A stretch of 64,000 bases of DNA from Spirosoma aureum (GCF_011604685.1 NZ_CP050063.1:4672501-4736500), one strand, 5' to 3'. Shown: positions 17,219 through 25,968, counted from the first letter of the stretch. The notes: generated by a model not told the origin, from the letters alone. Made by a program: numbers and translations.

Positions 17219-18034
17219 ATGGCCTTCGATATCCTTAAACGCAATAACGTTAAAATCAAAGGCCAGGGAACTCAACCCATGATGTTTGCTCATGGATTCG
17301 GCTGTGATCAGAATATGTGGCGTCATATTGCCCCTGTATTTGAGCCCGACTATCGATTGATTCTTTTTGATTTTGTGGGATCTGGCCAGTCAGATATAGC
17401 CGCCTATGATCCACTCCGGTATGATGACCTGAACGGCTATGCTCAGGATGTGCTTGATATATGCCAGGCACTTGAGTTAACCAACGTTGTGTTTGTTGGG
17501 CATTCGGTAAGCTCAATGATCGGCCTACTGGCAGCCATCCAACAACCTCAGTTCTTTGACCGACTCATCATGATCGGTCCCTCTCCCCGTTATCTCAACG
17601 AGGCCCCCGATTATGTTGGAGGGTTTGAGCGACCTGATGTGGACGAGTTATTAGCCTTGATGGATCAGAATTTTGTCCGATGGGCGAATACCTTAGCCCC
17701 CGCCATTATGGGCAATGCCGATCAGCCGGCCTTAGGAGCTGAGCTGACCCAAAGCTTTTGTTCCACCGATCCGTTGGTGATGCAGCAATTTGCCCGTATT
17801 ACTTTCCTGTCGGATAACCGACAGGATCTACCTAAACTGACAGTACCTTCATTGATTTTACAGAGTAGTGATGATATCATTGCACCACAGGTGGTTGGTG
17901 AATATACCCACCAGCATCTTCCCCTGAGTACGCTACGATATATGAAGGCAAACGGCCATTGTCCACATTTGAGCGCTCCTGAGGAAACAATTGCCCTTAT
18001 GCAAACGTATCTGTTCGATACGAAGAAGATTTAA
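17219..18034 (+). CDS. RsbQ-like alpha/beta hydrolase
   Basis: A 271-residue cytoplasmic alpha/beta hydrolase of the RsbQ group. In Bacillus subtilis, RsbQ is needed with the PAS domain of the phosphatase RsbP to signal energy stress, probably by handling a small hydrophobic ligand. The catalytic triad is visible: Ser96 in GHSVS, Asp219 in LILQSSDD and a His at about 248 in KANGHCPH. The N-terminal strand NNVKIKGQGTQPMMFAHGFGCDQ is the family hallmark with its oxyanion loop. It is followed 14 bases later by a PAS histidine kinase, matching the known hydrolase-PAS partnership. Confidence 0.88.
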   Translation: MAFDILKRNNVKIKGQGTQPMMFAHGFGCDQNMWRHIAPVFEPDYRLILFDFVGSGQSDIAAYDPLRYDDLNGYAQDVLDICQALELTNVVFVGHSVSSMIGLLAAIQQPQFFDRLIMIGPSPRYLNEAPDYVGGFERPDVDELLALMDQNFVRWANTLAPAIMGNADQPALGAELTQSFCSTDPLVMQQFARITFLSDNRQDLPKLTVPSLILQSSDDIIAPQVVGEYTHQHLPLSTLRYMKANGHCPHLSAPEETIALMQTYLFDTKKI

Positions 18035-18048
18035 TCTTTCTGCACAGT

Positions 18049-19305
18049 TTGATGATGGATGATTTGGTAAACCAGTTACCCTGTGGAGTCGTACTAATCA
18101 ATGAAGCTGGTCTGATCATGAAGATCAATGAAACCGCCAGGCTACAACTTGGCTATGAAACCGACGAGTTGGTTGGTCAATCCATTAGTCTGATACTCAC
18201 GGTGGCTGGCCGACTTTTTTACCAGACTCATTTTTATCCCCTGATAAATCTTCATAACCATGTGGAGGAAGTAGCATTAACGCTGTTGACCCGGACAGGT
18301 GGCCGTATACCAATTTTACTCAATGCGGTACGCCAGTTTAATGATGGGTTGATTTGCTGTGCCTACCTGTCTGTAGGGCATCGCCATGCGTATGAAGCGG
18401 AACTCATTCAAGCCCGAAAGGCGGCAGAACAGGCTCGTCTCGCCGTTGAGGAAAGCGAAGCCCGTTACCGAACCTTATCGGCTGAGTTAGAGCATTTGGT
18501 GCAGGAGCGCACCCATGAACTGGAAGCCGCTAATGAAGAATATGCGGCTATAAATGAAGAATTAACGGAATCCAATCAACTCCTAAACCGTTCCAACGAT
18601 GACCTGCAAAAGTTTGCTTATGTAGCTTCACATGATTTACAGGAACCCCTACGCAAGATTCAACAATTTGGCGATCTCTTGCGGACTAATTATACAGGCA
18701 CTTCGGATGATGAACTGTTTTTTTTAGAACGAATGCAGTCAGCGGCTAACCGAATGTCAACACTGATCCGGGATTTGCTTGATTATTCGCGGGTATCTAC
18801 CCAACGAGACAGGAATAGCCCAACAAGCCTACAAGAAATAGTTGATCGGGCCCTGATGACCCTGGAGTTGGTGATTACAGAAACCAGGGCAGAAATTAGG
18901 GTTGAAGACTTGCCAACTATCCTGGGAGACGCTTTACAACTCGACCAGCTTTTTCAGAATTTACTCTCTAATGCACTTAAGTATCGGCGACCAGATATTC
19001 CACCACGAATACAGATTTTATCGCAGCTTGTAGCGGCAACCGAACTACCCACAACCATACATCCGGCACGGTCTTCCAGTGCCTACTACCGAATCGATGT
19101 GGTGGATAATGGGATCGGCTTTGATGAGAAGTACCTCGATCGAATCTTTCAGGTCTTCCAACGGCTCTATGGTAAGAAGGAGTACCTGGGAACTGGCATT
19201 GGCCTGGCCATTTGTGAGAAAGTCGTTGCCAATCACGGCGGAGTTATAACGGCTAACAGTCAACCAGGTCAGGGAGCTACCTTCCATATTTATTTGCCCC
19301 AATAA
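18049..19305 (+). CDS. PAS-domain sensor histidine kinase
   Basis: A 418-residue soluble kinase without membrane spans. A PAS domain (residues about 5-110; CGVVLINEAGLIMKINETA) is followed by a coiled coil (about 115-185). Then comes a HisKA domain with the H-box SHDLQEPLRKIQQFGDLL, phosphorylated His195, and a HATPase domain with the N-box (QNLLSNALKY), G1 (VVDNGIGFDEKY) and G2 (GTGIGLAICEKV). It probably autophosphorylates in response to the ligand state read with the RsbQ-like hydrolase encoded just upstream. The receivers at 19.4 and 19.9 kb are likely phosphate acceptors. Three ATGs in a row mark the start. Confidence 0.92.
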   Translation: MMMDDLVNQLPCGVVLINEAGLIMKINETARLQLGYETDELVGQSISLILTVAGRLFYQTHFYPLINLHNHVEEVALTLLTRTGGRIPILLNAVRQFNDGLICCAYLSVGHRHAYEAELIQARKAAEQARLAVEESEARYRTLSAELEHLVQERTHELEAANEEYAAINEELTESNQLLNRSNDDLQKFAYVASHDLQEPLRKIQQFGDLLRTNYTGTSDDELFFLERMQSAANRMSTLIRDLLDYSRVSTQRDRNSPTSLQEIVDRALMTLELVITETRAEIRVEDLPTILGDALQLDQLFQNLLSNALKYRRPDIPPRIQILSQLVAATELPTTIHPARSSSAYYRIDVVDNGIGFDEKYLDRIFQVFQRLYGKKEYLGTGIGLAICEKVVANHGGVITANSQPGQGATFHIYLPQ

Positions 19306-19413
19306 TTCCCAATACCGAACTTTTTAAGCCAACCTTAATGGATATGCCACTCATTTATGAGTATGTTTACCCCGGTTCCTCTTTGCAGTATATATATCGT
19401 TCCCACCCTAACT

Positions 19414-19818
19414 ATGCCTTCTGCTGTCCCACCTGTTGTCTGGATCGTTGATGACGATGATGATGACAAATATCTGTTTGAGATGGCTTTTAAACAGCTT
19501 ATTCCTCCCGTTTCCATCAAGCTCTTCAATGATGGTGAAGAATTACTGCCCGCCCTGATTCAACATGATTCTTTGCCTAGTCTGATTATCCTGGATTTGA
19601 ACATGCCCCGGGTGAATGGATTTGAAGCTTTGCAACATTTACGGGCAGAGCCTGCTTTTCAGAAGGTGCCAGTCATTGTGCTGACAACCTCGTCGGATTA
19701 TACTGATCGGGAGCAGGCCAAACGACTGGGGGCCAATGGATTTCTGACGAAACCCCCGACAATGGAATTAACCATTAAATTATTTAACCAATTGGTGCAG
19801 GAATGGAAGCTGACTTAG
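19414..19818 (+). CDS. CheY-like/Rcp1-type receiver protein
   Basis: A single receiver domain of about 134 residues. The acidic cluster WIVDDDDDDKYLFEMAF, phosphoacceptor Asp61 in LIILDLNMP, VLTTSSD switch and conserved Lys in GFLTKPP are present, typical of Rcp1-type partners of soluble kinases. An ATG 57 bases upstream would add a 19-residue leader without receiver character, so the ATG at 19414 is preferred. It lies about 110 bases after the PAS kinase and is probably in the same operon. Confidence 0.88.
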   Translation: MPSAVPPVVWIVDDDDDDKYLFEMAFKQLIPPVSIKLFNDGEELLPALIQHDSLPSLIILDLNMPRVNGFEALQHLRAEPAFQKVPVIVLTTSSDYTDREQAKRLGANGFLTKPPTMELTIKLFNQLVQEWKLT

Positions 19819-19920
19819 TTGGCTTATCGACTCATATCCCATACAGTAACTTTCTGATTTTTAGCCATTATCGATAGCTAACTTAGTATCGTATACTATA
19901 TCAGCTTTATAGCCTTGAAA

Positions 19921-20340
19921 ATGGATCGGCAACTTGAAGTCGTTTTAATTGATGACGATGACGATGATTACTACCTCTTGAAACAGGCATTTAAAGCGTA
20001 CTCGAATCAACTTGTACTTCGACATCTGAGTAGTAGTGCTGAACTGTCCGAGTTGCTTTCCTCCGTATCGGCTTTGCCAGATCTGATTTTGCTGGACTTT
20101 CATATGCCGCTACTTACGGGAATAGAACTAGTAGCCACACTTAAGCAGAATCTTAATTTATATCGAATCCCCATTGTGATTTGGTCGGGTTCGCTGGATG
20201 CAAGTCAGGTAAATCAATGCTATGAGGCCGGAGCCAGTTCGGTGATCCTGAAGTCAGGGGATCAACCTGGTCTGGAAAGATCGGTTAGGGCATTATGCAT
20301 TTATTGGTTTGAAACCGTCCAATTGCCTACCAGTATGTAA
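19921..20340 (+). CDS. Second receiver protein of the RsbQ/PAS-kinase cluster
   Basis: A 139-residue receiver. The acidic pocket is LIDDDDDDYYLLKQAF, the phosphoacceptor is Asp59 in LILLDFHMP, the switch residue lies in VIWSGSLD, and the Lys is in SVILKSGD. The start is the ATG at 19921; a TTG 6 bases upstream is less likely. Its tail IYWFETVQLP matches that of the minus-strand receiver at 15.8 kb, so these two form a subfamily distinct from the neighbour at 19.4 kb. No output domain is present. Confidence 0.88.
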   Translation: MDRQLEVVLIDDDDDDYYLLKQAFKAYSNQLVLRHLSSSAELSELLSSVSALPDLILLDFHMPLLTGIELVATLKQNLNLYRIPIVIWSGSLDASQVNQCYEAGASSVILKSGDQPGLERSVRALCIYWFETVQLPTSM

Positions 20341-20458
20341 TTTCTGTTGTGCAAACATGGGAGAAATCAGGTAGCAGCATATTCGAGGATACAGTTTTAT
20401 CGACACGTTAGTGTGGTTCCTTTAACTAAGCAAGAGATGCTTTATACGAAAATTAAGA

Positions 20459-20492
20459 AAACAGCCCGGATCTAGTAGTGGCCGGGCTGTTT
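20459..20492 (+). terminator. Hairpin terminator after the receiver cluster
   Basis: AAACAGCCCGG and CCGGGCTGTTT form a perfect 11-bp stem with a 12-base loop, about 120 bases after the last receiver gene. Confidence 0.75.
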
Positions 20493-21159
20493 GGTGTCTT
20501 ATGCATCTACTACCTAATAATACTTAATCCATATGCAATAAAACATTAATTAATGAAATTGTAAAAATGTAAACAAAGGTCAACACTTGAAGATTAGGGC
20601 AATCATGACCTCAGATACCATTGGGCTTTAAATAATAACTCACGAGCAATTGATGAATATGGCCTTCGTGGTATTGCTGACTAGAGCGAACCCTATTGCT
20701 ATAAAAACTTATGGCACTAACAAAAAGTAGTTAGTCATAACTAATCGTTTTCATGGATTTGATCCGAAAACGCCCAATCTGATTAATAGGCGGGTGTTTA
20801 GTTGGTATTTTTCATTGTTTTGATCTAAGGCTTTGAGCATTGCCAAACTGGGCTGGCTATAGTTGATCAGTATGGCCAGGTGCCGAAATAGCATATCATT
20901 TGACTCTTTTGTTGATTTTGTTTACACCACAAATTTTAAAATAAACCATCTAACTACCATATAATAAATTTTCTATATGAGGAAAAGGGAAATATAATTG
21001 CCTTAATTATAAAATTATTTAATAAAAGGTCATCTATTTTATAAAAAAAGGAAATATTGTAAATAGATTTTTTATTAAAGATATCTTTTTGAGATTTTGT
21101 AAATAAATCATTGCTATTACATTAACTTAATATTAATCAGTAATTTATAATTTTAAATC

Positions 21160-21167
21160 TAATTTTG
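21160..21167 (+). promoter_or_regulatory. Possible -7 box (TAATTTTG) for the ECF sigma gene
   Basis: TAATTTTG fits TAnnTTTG and lies 38 bases before the ATG. Because the surrounding DNA is AT-rich, chance matches are more likely here. Confidence 0.35.
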
Positions 21168-21205
21168 TTACCATATAATTCCAAAGCAAAACTGTCTACA
21201 CCCAT

Positions 21206-21748
21206 ATGCGTAAATCGTTGAACGGCCAAAAACCTAATCGTAAGCGAGAGCAAGCTGCATGGGCAAAGGACGATTTTGAGACACTCTATACGCAATACGC
21301 TGATCAGGTTTATCGGAAATGCCTGTCGATGACTAAAGATAGTGAAGTCGCTCAAGATTTTACCCAGGAAATCTTTATCAAGGTTTTTAGTAAATTAGAC
21401 ACCTTTAAACAGCAGTCTGCTCCGTCGACCTGGCTTTACTCGATTGCTCATAATTACTGTCTGGACCAAATTCGAATCAGTAAACGGATGAATCTTCAGG
21501 AACTTCCTGAAGGGGTGGAATTGGCAGAAGAGCCAGTCGTTACTGATGAACTTCAGTTACAGGCACTTGAGCGATTGATGGAAAATTTGCCAGTTGAAGA
21601 GGTAACCCTGTTGCGACTTAAGTATGAACAGGGCTTATCCGTCAGCCAGATTGGCCAGCAACTTAATCTCAATGAAAGTGCGATCAAGATGCGGCTTAAG
21701 CGTACCAGAGATAAATTGAATCGTTTGATTAATCAACGTTTGCAATAG
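21206..21748 (+). CDS. ECF-type RNA polymerase sigma factor
   Basis: A 180-residue sigma-70 family ECF factor. Region 2 (residues about 25-90) shows FETLYTQYADQVYRKCL, DFTQEIFIKVF and STWLYSIAHNYCLDQIR, binding core polymerase and the -10 element. Region 4 (about 125-178) shows LLRLKYEQGLSVSQIGQQL and the helix-turn-helix LNESAIKMRLKRTRDKL. It has no neighbouring anti-sigma gene, unlike the ECF factor of the sugar locus at 60 kb, so its control is unknown. Confidence 0.9.
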   Translation: MRKSLNGQKPNRKREQAAWAKDDFETLYTQYADQVYRKCLSMTKDSEVAQDFTQEIFIKVFSKLDTFKQQSAPSTWLYSIAHNYCLDQIRISKRMNLQELPEGVELAEEPVVTDELQLQALERLMENLPVEEVTLLRLKYEQGLSVSQIGQQLNLNESAIKMRLKRTRDKLNRLINQRLQ

Positions 21749-21858
21749 AAAACTAAAAATTGCAGCAGCCTACATAGTAACTGCCAGGTGCTGATATTAA
21801 GCCTGTTTGGTTATATCGCCGGATAAATCTGAAAAGGAAAAGTACGAAAAGCTGTTGT

Positions 21859-21898
21859 ACCCAAAAGTCCAGCCTGCATACAGGCTGGACTTTTGGGT
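21859..21898. terminator. Perfect 18-bp hairpin terminator
   Basis: ACCCAAAAGTCCAGCCTG and its exact complement enclose a 4-base loop. It lies between the plus-strand sigma gene and the minus-strand T9SS fragment and can serve both. Confidence 0.85.
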
Positions 21899-21908
21899 GT
21901 ACGTCAAT

Positions 21909-22802
21909 TTAGTAGTGCTTCAATAACTTTACGTGTTGCCGTTCAGTTGCTGTCCTGATTGTTAACAAAAACATCCCCTTAGTGCTGACCGGAATACTAA
22001 CTCGCTCCATCGGACCAGCCTCCAGGATAGTGTGTTGATGCAGCTGCCTGCCCTGGAGATCAACCAGTACTATGTCGAACAATTTGCCCGATACACCACT
22101 GATCTCTACTTCAGCTGTTTTACCTTCTATTGGATTACCGAGTCCTTTCACCTGCAATCGGTCATGGGCTTCCGCGACGCCCATACGTGCCCGCCCACAA
22201 CTTGCTTTCAAGTCCCAACTGTAGGTGACAACCAAACCACTCTGACGAGCCGAGAGTAGAAAACGCTGCACATCATTGACCGTACGAGTTTCCTGATCAA
22301 CAAACTGTTTCGGATTGGTTGTCCAACCCGTAATTCCCGCTGCCTGAAACTCAATGGCGCTATCATTGTCACCACTGGTATTAAATTGAATTGCCCCCGT
22401 CGAACAATCGTAGCCAGGACCTAGTAACTGTAATGGGCCAGTTACGGGCGGTTGTTAGCTGATGCAGTAGGCAGCAAAATCAACTTTAAGACTGATGGTT
22501 TTGCCATTTTATGTTGCCAAAATCGTGATTGGTTTGGGGTCATTTCTGGGTTCCTGTTCAATTATGCCGCTCATACTGCTTGGCGAAGGACGACTAATGC
22601 CCGGTGTTGAGAATTGAATGGGGGAGCCATCACCGCCAATTGTATAAAAAGTAATGGCTCCCGTCTGGCAATTATACGTGCCGAGATATAACCCCAACTG
22701 ATCATTGATCGTATAGCATACACTTCTGAAATCGAACTTTAGTTCAATCAACCTCAACCGTGTGGATGCCGAACTGTTCATGACTTTATACCCATCAAAG
22801 GG
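21909..22802 (-). pseudogene. Broken T9SS-sorted repeat protein (two in-frame stops)
   Basis: One minus-strand reading frame from 22802 to 21909 is interrupted by TAA at 22509-22511 and again at 22455-22457, and is cut off upstream by TAG at 22803-22805. Read through, it contains two copies of one domain. The first has LGTYNCQTGAITFYT and DGSPIQFSTPGI; the second has LGPGYDCSTGAIQFNT and DSAIEFQAAGITGW. After the second copy comes a C-terminal T9SS sorting domain (LGNPIEGKTAEVEI; LVDLQGRQLHQ; HVKLLKHY). The intact ancestor was probably a secreted surface protein. The conserved frame on both sides of the stops favours recent point-mutation decay over random open frames. Confidence 0.8.
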
Positions 22803-22805
22803 CTA

Positions 22806-23168
22806 TATCCCTAGGCCTCGTGCTATTAACGACAAGTTGATCAACGCAGCGTTTCTGAAAAGAGGAAAGCTGGCTGGAATAACGCTCACTGATTTTCCTG
22901 TCACTCCTAGATTCTAAGTGATAAAATAGATAACCAGCATTTAAACTAATAACGACGCTCCGAGCGGAACGTAGTTTGAACCAGATATGATTGCCAGCCT
23001 ACTCTTGATTAAGCACAATCTGGCTCATCAAATAGGCTTTTCTAAGCCGCAATTGATCGATAACAGGGAATGCTAGGACTTCGCAACGATTATGCTGACT
23101 ACTGGGCACGATTTAAAAAATATACCCGTTAGTTTCTTTATGTATAAATGACATAAAGAAGGGAGTCC
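22806..23168. other. Intergenic gap beyond the pseudogene
   Basis: About 360 bases that may hold further decayed sequence of the T9SS protein, but I cannot align any of it. The only clear element is the inverted repeat just before the next gene. Confidence 0.4.
23134..23160. promoter_or_regulatory. 10-bp perfect inverted repeat before a small gene
   Basis: TTCTTTATGT at 23134-23143 and ACATAAAGAA at 23151-23160 are perfect complements with a 7-base spacer. The right arm runs into the purine-rich ribosome site of the 63-residue gene. It could be an operator or a leader hairpin. Confidence 0.5.
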
Positions 23169-23360
23169 ATGCCAGCACCCAGAAAATACCCAATACGAAT
23201 TGTCGTCGATGGTAAACCTGTTCAGGTAAAATCAATCGGCGGAAAACTGTTTTGCTCCAAAAAATTTGTTTACCAAGCTGAGTATGACGAGTCTGGACAT
23301 TTGAACGGTGTGATCATACATGCCTTAAACGATAGCTGTTCTACACCGCTAAAGGATTAA
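23169..23360 (+). CDS. Small hypothetical protein (63 residues)
   Basis: A 63-residue protein beginning MPAPRKYPIRIVVDGKPVQV. It is basic at the start, then has short beta-like stretches (KSIGGKLFCSKKFVYQAEYD) and an acidic end. The ATG is preceded by AGAAGGGAG at a good distance, unusual in this window where most genes lack a Shine-Dalgarno site, and that supports a real gene. No family is recognised. The inverted repeat overlapping its leader suggests specific control. Confidence 0.6.
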   Translation: MPAPRKYPIRIVVDGKPVQVKSIGGKLFCSKKFVYQAEYDESGHLNGVIIHALNDSCSTPLKD

Positions 23361-23602
23361 CTAAGTAGGAATGAACTAGTAAATGATAAACTCACCGATT
23401 GATTAAATTAGATGGCATTCCTGACGAAGCCGTATTCTGATCGACGACGGACAATTGTTTCAGCTTAGTTTTACTTCGTGACTCCCAACCACACCATGAA
23501 TAAGAGGCTATTTTAACAATGAATAAAAAAGTTGAAATTTTACTTGACTCTCCCCTTACGTCATAGCCTAGTTTTGTTCCGTCATTACGAATCAATAGTA
23601 GA

Positions 23603-24406
23603 ATGAGCTTTTATCCCGTTCACAAGCTGGCCAAACTGGCAGGAATCAGTGTGCGCACACTGCATCATTACGACCGATTGGGGCTATTGAAACCAGCCGT
23701 CCGTACGGAGTCCAGATATAGGCTGTATGGTGATCAGGAATTACTTCTCTTACAACAAATTCTGTTTTATAAAGAACTGGATTTCTCGCTGGAGGAAATT
23801 CTACAGATGGTAAAAGATCCTAATTTCGACCAGCTGCAGGCGTTGCAAAATCATCGGCACGCCATTGAAACACGACGGAATCGGCTCACTAGGCTATTGG
23901 AAACGATTGACAAAACCGTGTCTAAACTACAAGGAGAAAATGCGATGTTGATAGACGAGGAATTGTATGCGGGTTTCCCAAAAGATAAAGCGGAAGCCTA
24001 TCGAAACGAGGCTGTAGAAAAATATGGATCTCAGGTCATTGAGGAGAGCGAAATTAAGTTACGGCAATTGGGCAAGACCAATTTTGACCAGTTAAAAGCA
24101 GAACAGGAAGAAATCGCACAAACGTTAGCCGCAATGGCCAATCAGGACCCAGCGTCTGTTAACGTGCAGGAGCAGGTTGCCCGGCACTATGCAAATATTC
24201 TGGCTTTCTGGGGAAAGTCGGTTGGAGGGGGAAACCCACTTGAAGCCTATAAGGGGCTGGCTCAGTTGTATGTTGACAATCTACGTTTTACGAGCCGGAA
24301 TGGGCAGGAAAATCCTGAATTTGCCGCGTTCCTTAGTAAAGCGATGACATATTTTGTCGACGCAAGGTTAAATGGAAAAAAGTCCCGAAATCGGGATATA
24401 AAGTAA
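23603..24406 (+). CDS. MerR-family regulator with TipAS-like domain
   Basis: A 267-residue transcription activator. The N-terminal MerR winged helix (YPVHKLAKLAGISVRTLHHY, then DRLGLLKPAVRTESRYRLY) is at residues 4-44. A long dimerisation helix runs to about 115, followed by a C-terminal TipAS domain from about 145 (MLIDEELYAGFP onward; VARHYANILAFWG). In TipA of Streptomyces this domain binds thiopeptide antibiotics; homologs sense varied hydrophobic drugs. The gene stands alone with a hairpin after it, so targets are unknown. Confidence 0.9.
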   Translation: MSFYPVHKLAKLAGISVRTLHHYDRLGLLKPAVRTESRYRLYGDQELLLLQQILFYKELDFSLEEILQMVKDPNFDQLQALQNHRHAIETRRNRLTRLLETIDKTVSKLQGENAMLIDEELYAGFPKDKAEAYRNEAVEKYGSQVIEESEIKLRQLGKTNFDQLKAEQEEIAQTLAAMANQDPASVNVQEQVARHYANILAFWGKSVGGGNPLEAYKGLAQLYVDNLRFTSRNGQENPEFAAFLSKAMTYFVDARLNGKKSRNRDIK

Positions 24407-24415
24407 GTTGTTTGT

Positions 24416-24456
24416 CTGGACAGGTTTTCATACTCAGGGTGTGTTAACCTGTCCAG
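24416..24456 (+). terminator. Hairpin after the MerR gene
   Basis: CTGGACAGGTT and AACCTGTCCAG form a perfect 11-bp stem with a 19-base loop, 10 bases after the stop. The T-run is poor, so it may be a weak terminator. Confidence 0.6.
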
Positions 24457-24522
24457 TTATCGGTTATAATTTTCTTGTCTATTGCTCGACCAATTTAAAC
24501 CTGTAAGAATTCAAAATCCTTT

Positions 24523-24530
24523 TAGGTTTG
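24523..24530 (+). promoter_or_regulatory. Possible -7 box (TAGGTTTG) for the AraC gene
   Basis: TAGGTTTG fits TAnnTTTG, 34 bases before the ATG at 24565. No clear -33 element. Confidence 0.4.
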
Positions 24531-24564
24531 TAATCACGTATAAACTATAAACTGGAAGAGTAGT

Positions 24565-25434
24565 ATGGCAAAATCCGTACCTGTATACAAGCTGGCGTCC
24601 TTCCCCCGTCATGAACCTAATGCGCTATTTTATATGACTAGACTGGAAAGGCTTGTTGGCGAATTTACAGGTATCGGCGACTCCCATTCTCATACGTTTT
24701 ACCTGTTAATGTGGATCACTCAGGGAAGTGGCACGCATACAATTGATTTTAAGACCTACGATGTAGCTGCCAACCAGTTGTATTTTCTTACGCCCGGTCA
24801 GGTTCATAACTGGGAATTATCGACCGACATTCGAGGCTATAATTTATTTTTTGAAGCTAATTTTCTGCGTAGCCGCTTTGGAAACAGGCTGCATCAGTAT
24901 CCTTTCTATCATTCCCATCAGCACCAGCCTCTGCTGAATGCAAACGATCGAAAAAAACTCATTGACGATTTATTTACGTTTGCCTATGAGGAATATGAGC
25001 AGCAGCAGGCAAACCGCACTGACGTGTTCTTGTCTTACCTGCATCTCCTTCTGGAAACCGCAAATCGACTTTACAGCCAGCAGTGGCCTGGAGCCGACAC
25101 CCAGTTATATGATCACATCCGGCAATATGAAGAATTGCTTGAGCATCAGTTTATTACTGTTCGTGAAGTTAGCGCCTATGCCAGCCAGATGAACATAACA
25201 CCTAATTATCTGAATCACATCTGTAAGAAAATATTGGGTAAAACGGCCAGCCAACTGGTACATGAACGGCTAATTGTTGAAGCACAGCGGTTGTTAACGC
25301 ATACAACTCAATCAGTTAAGGAAATCGCCTTCCGGTTAGGCTTCGATGACCCATCATACTTCGTCCGTTTTTTTAAAAAACAGACAAAGCAAACACCCGC
25401 CGAATTTCGGTTGCACCTGACCGATCATCGTTGA
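24565..25434 (+). CDS. AraC-family transcriptional regulator
   Basis: A 289-residue regulator with a cupin-like N-terminal sensing domain (SHSHTFYLLMWITQGSGTH and QLYFLTPGQVHNW). The C-terminal double helix-turn-helix spans about residues 190-285. Its first helix-turn-helix is near VREVSAYASQMNITPNYL, and the second is the signature SVKEIAFRLGFDDPSYFVRF followed by TPAEFR. Such proteins usually activate metabolic genes after small-molecule binding. No target is evident from the neighbours. Confidence 0.92.
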   Translation: MAKSVPVYKLASFPRHEPNALFYMTRLERLVGEFTGIGDSHSHTFYLLMWITQGSGTHTIDFKTYDVAANQLYFLTPGQVHNWELSTDIRGYNLFFEANFLRSRFGNRLHQYPFYHSHQHQPLLNANDRKKLIDDLFTFAYEEYEQQQANRTDVFLSYLHLLLETANRLYSQQWPGADTQLYDHIRQYEELLEHQFITVREVSAYASQMNITPNYLNHICKKILGKTASQLVHERLIVEAQRLLTHTTQSVKEIAFRLGFDDPSYFVRFFKKQTKQTPAEFRLHLTDHR

Positions 25435-25485
25435 TTTGTACCATACTTGGCTTGCTTTATCGTTCTGTAACGATTGGGCTTAGCG

Positions 25486-25493
25486 TACCTTTG
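25486..25493 (+). promoter_or_regulatory. Possible -7 box (TACCTTTG) for the DUF983 gene
   Basis: TACCTTTG fits TAnnTTTG and lies about 70 bases before the ATG at 25564. Confidence 0.45.
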
Positions 25494-25563
25494 TGACATA
25501 CTAAGTGCGCAACTGATGCTTGCCGGGTGAGCTGGCCTGACGCACAGAAACTGTTCCATCGCC

Positions 25564-25968
25564 ATGTTAGCCAATAGCCGATTATATAGTGTCCTGTTCA
25601 ATAAATGCCCTCGTTGTCATCAGGGTGATTTCTTCGTTACAAAAAGTGCATTTAGCCGTCATTTCGATCAAATGCACGATCATTGCCCAAATTGTGGTGA
25701 AAATTTTAACCCCGAACCTGGCTTTTACTGGGCATCCATGTTCGTAAGTTATGCGTTGTTTACAATCTGGACGCTGCTTACATTTTTTATTATTGTGCAA
25801 TGGCTGGATGTAGATCTTGATTATTATTTGATGGGGCTAATTCCATCTCTGATCCTGTTAACGCCTTACTTTTTTCGGATGGCACGCCGAACCTGGCTCA
25901 CCTTATTTGTTGCGCCGAGACCAGTTCACAAACATGGGCCAGCCGAGCAGGCAATTGCCAGACAGTAG
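25564..25968 (+). CDS. DUF983 family membrane protein
   Basis: A 134-residue protein with two CxxC zinc-ribbon pairs (CPRC near residue 15; CPNCGENF near 40) followed by two transmembrane helices (MFVSYALFTIWTLLTFFIIV and YYLMGLIPSLILLTPYFF). PGFYWASMF between them is typical of DUF983. The family's role is unknown. It ends shortly before a long bidirectional hairpin. Confidence 0.88.
   Translation: MLANSRLYSVLFNKCPRCHQGDFFVTKSAFSRHFDQMHDHCPNCGENFNPEPGFYWASMFVSYALFTIWTLLTFFIIVQWLDVDLDYYLMGLIPSLILLTPYFFRMARRTWLTLFVAPRPVHKHGPAEQAIARQ

Larger units (their letters stand above)
20341..21205. other. Long AT-rich intergenic region upstream of an ECF sigma gene
   Basis: About 865 bases with no supported gene. 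The first part holds a terminator (20459-20492). From about 20930 to 21185 the sequence becomes strongly A+T rich, unlike the flanking coding DNA. This may be a promoter or binding region for a nucleoid protein, or acquired DNA. Confidence 0.6.

Noticed and set aside
23392..23595. Minus-strand open frame of 67 codons before the MerR gene
   Set aside because: It fills the upstream region where the MerR promoter should lie and shows no fold or motif.
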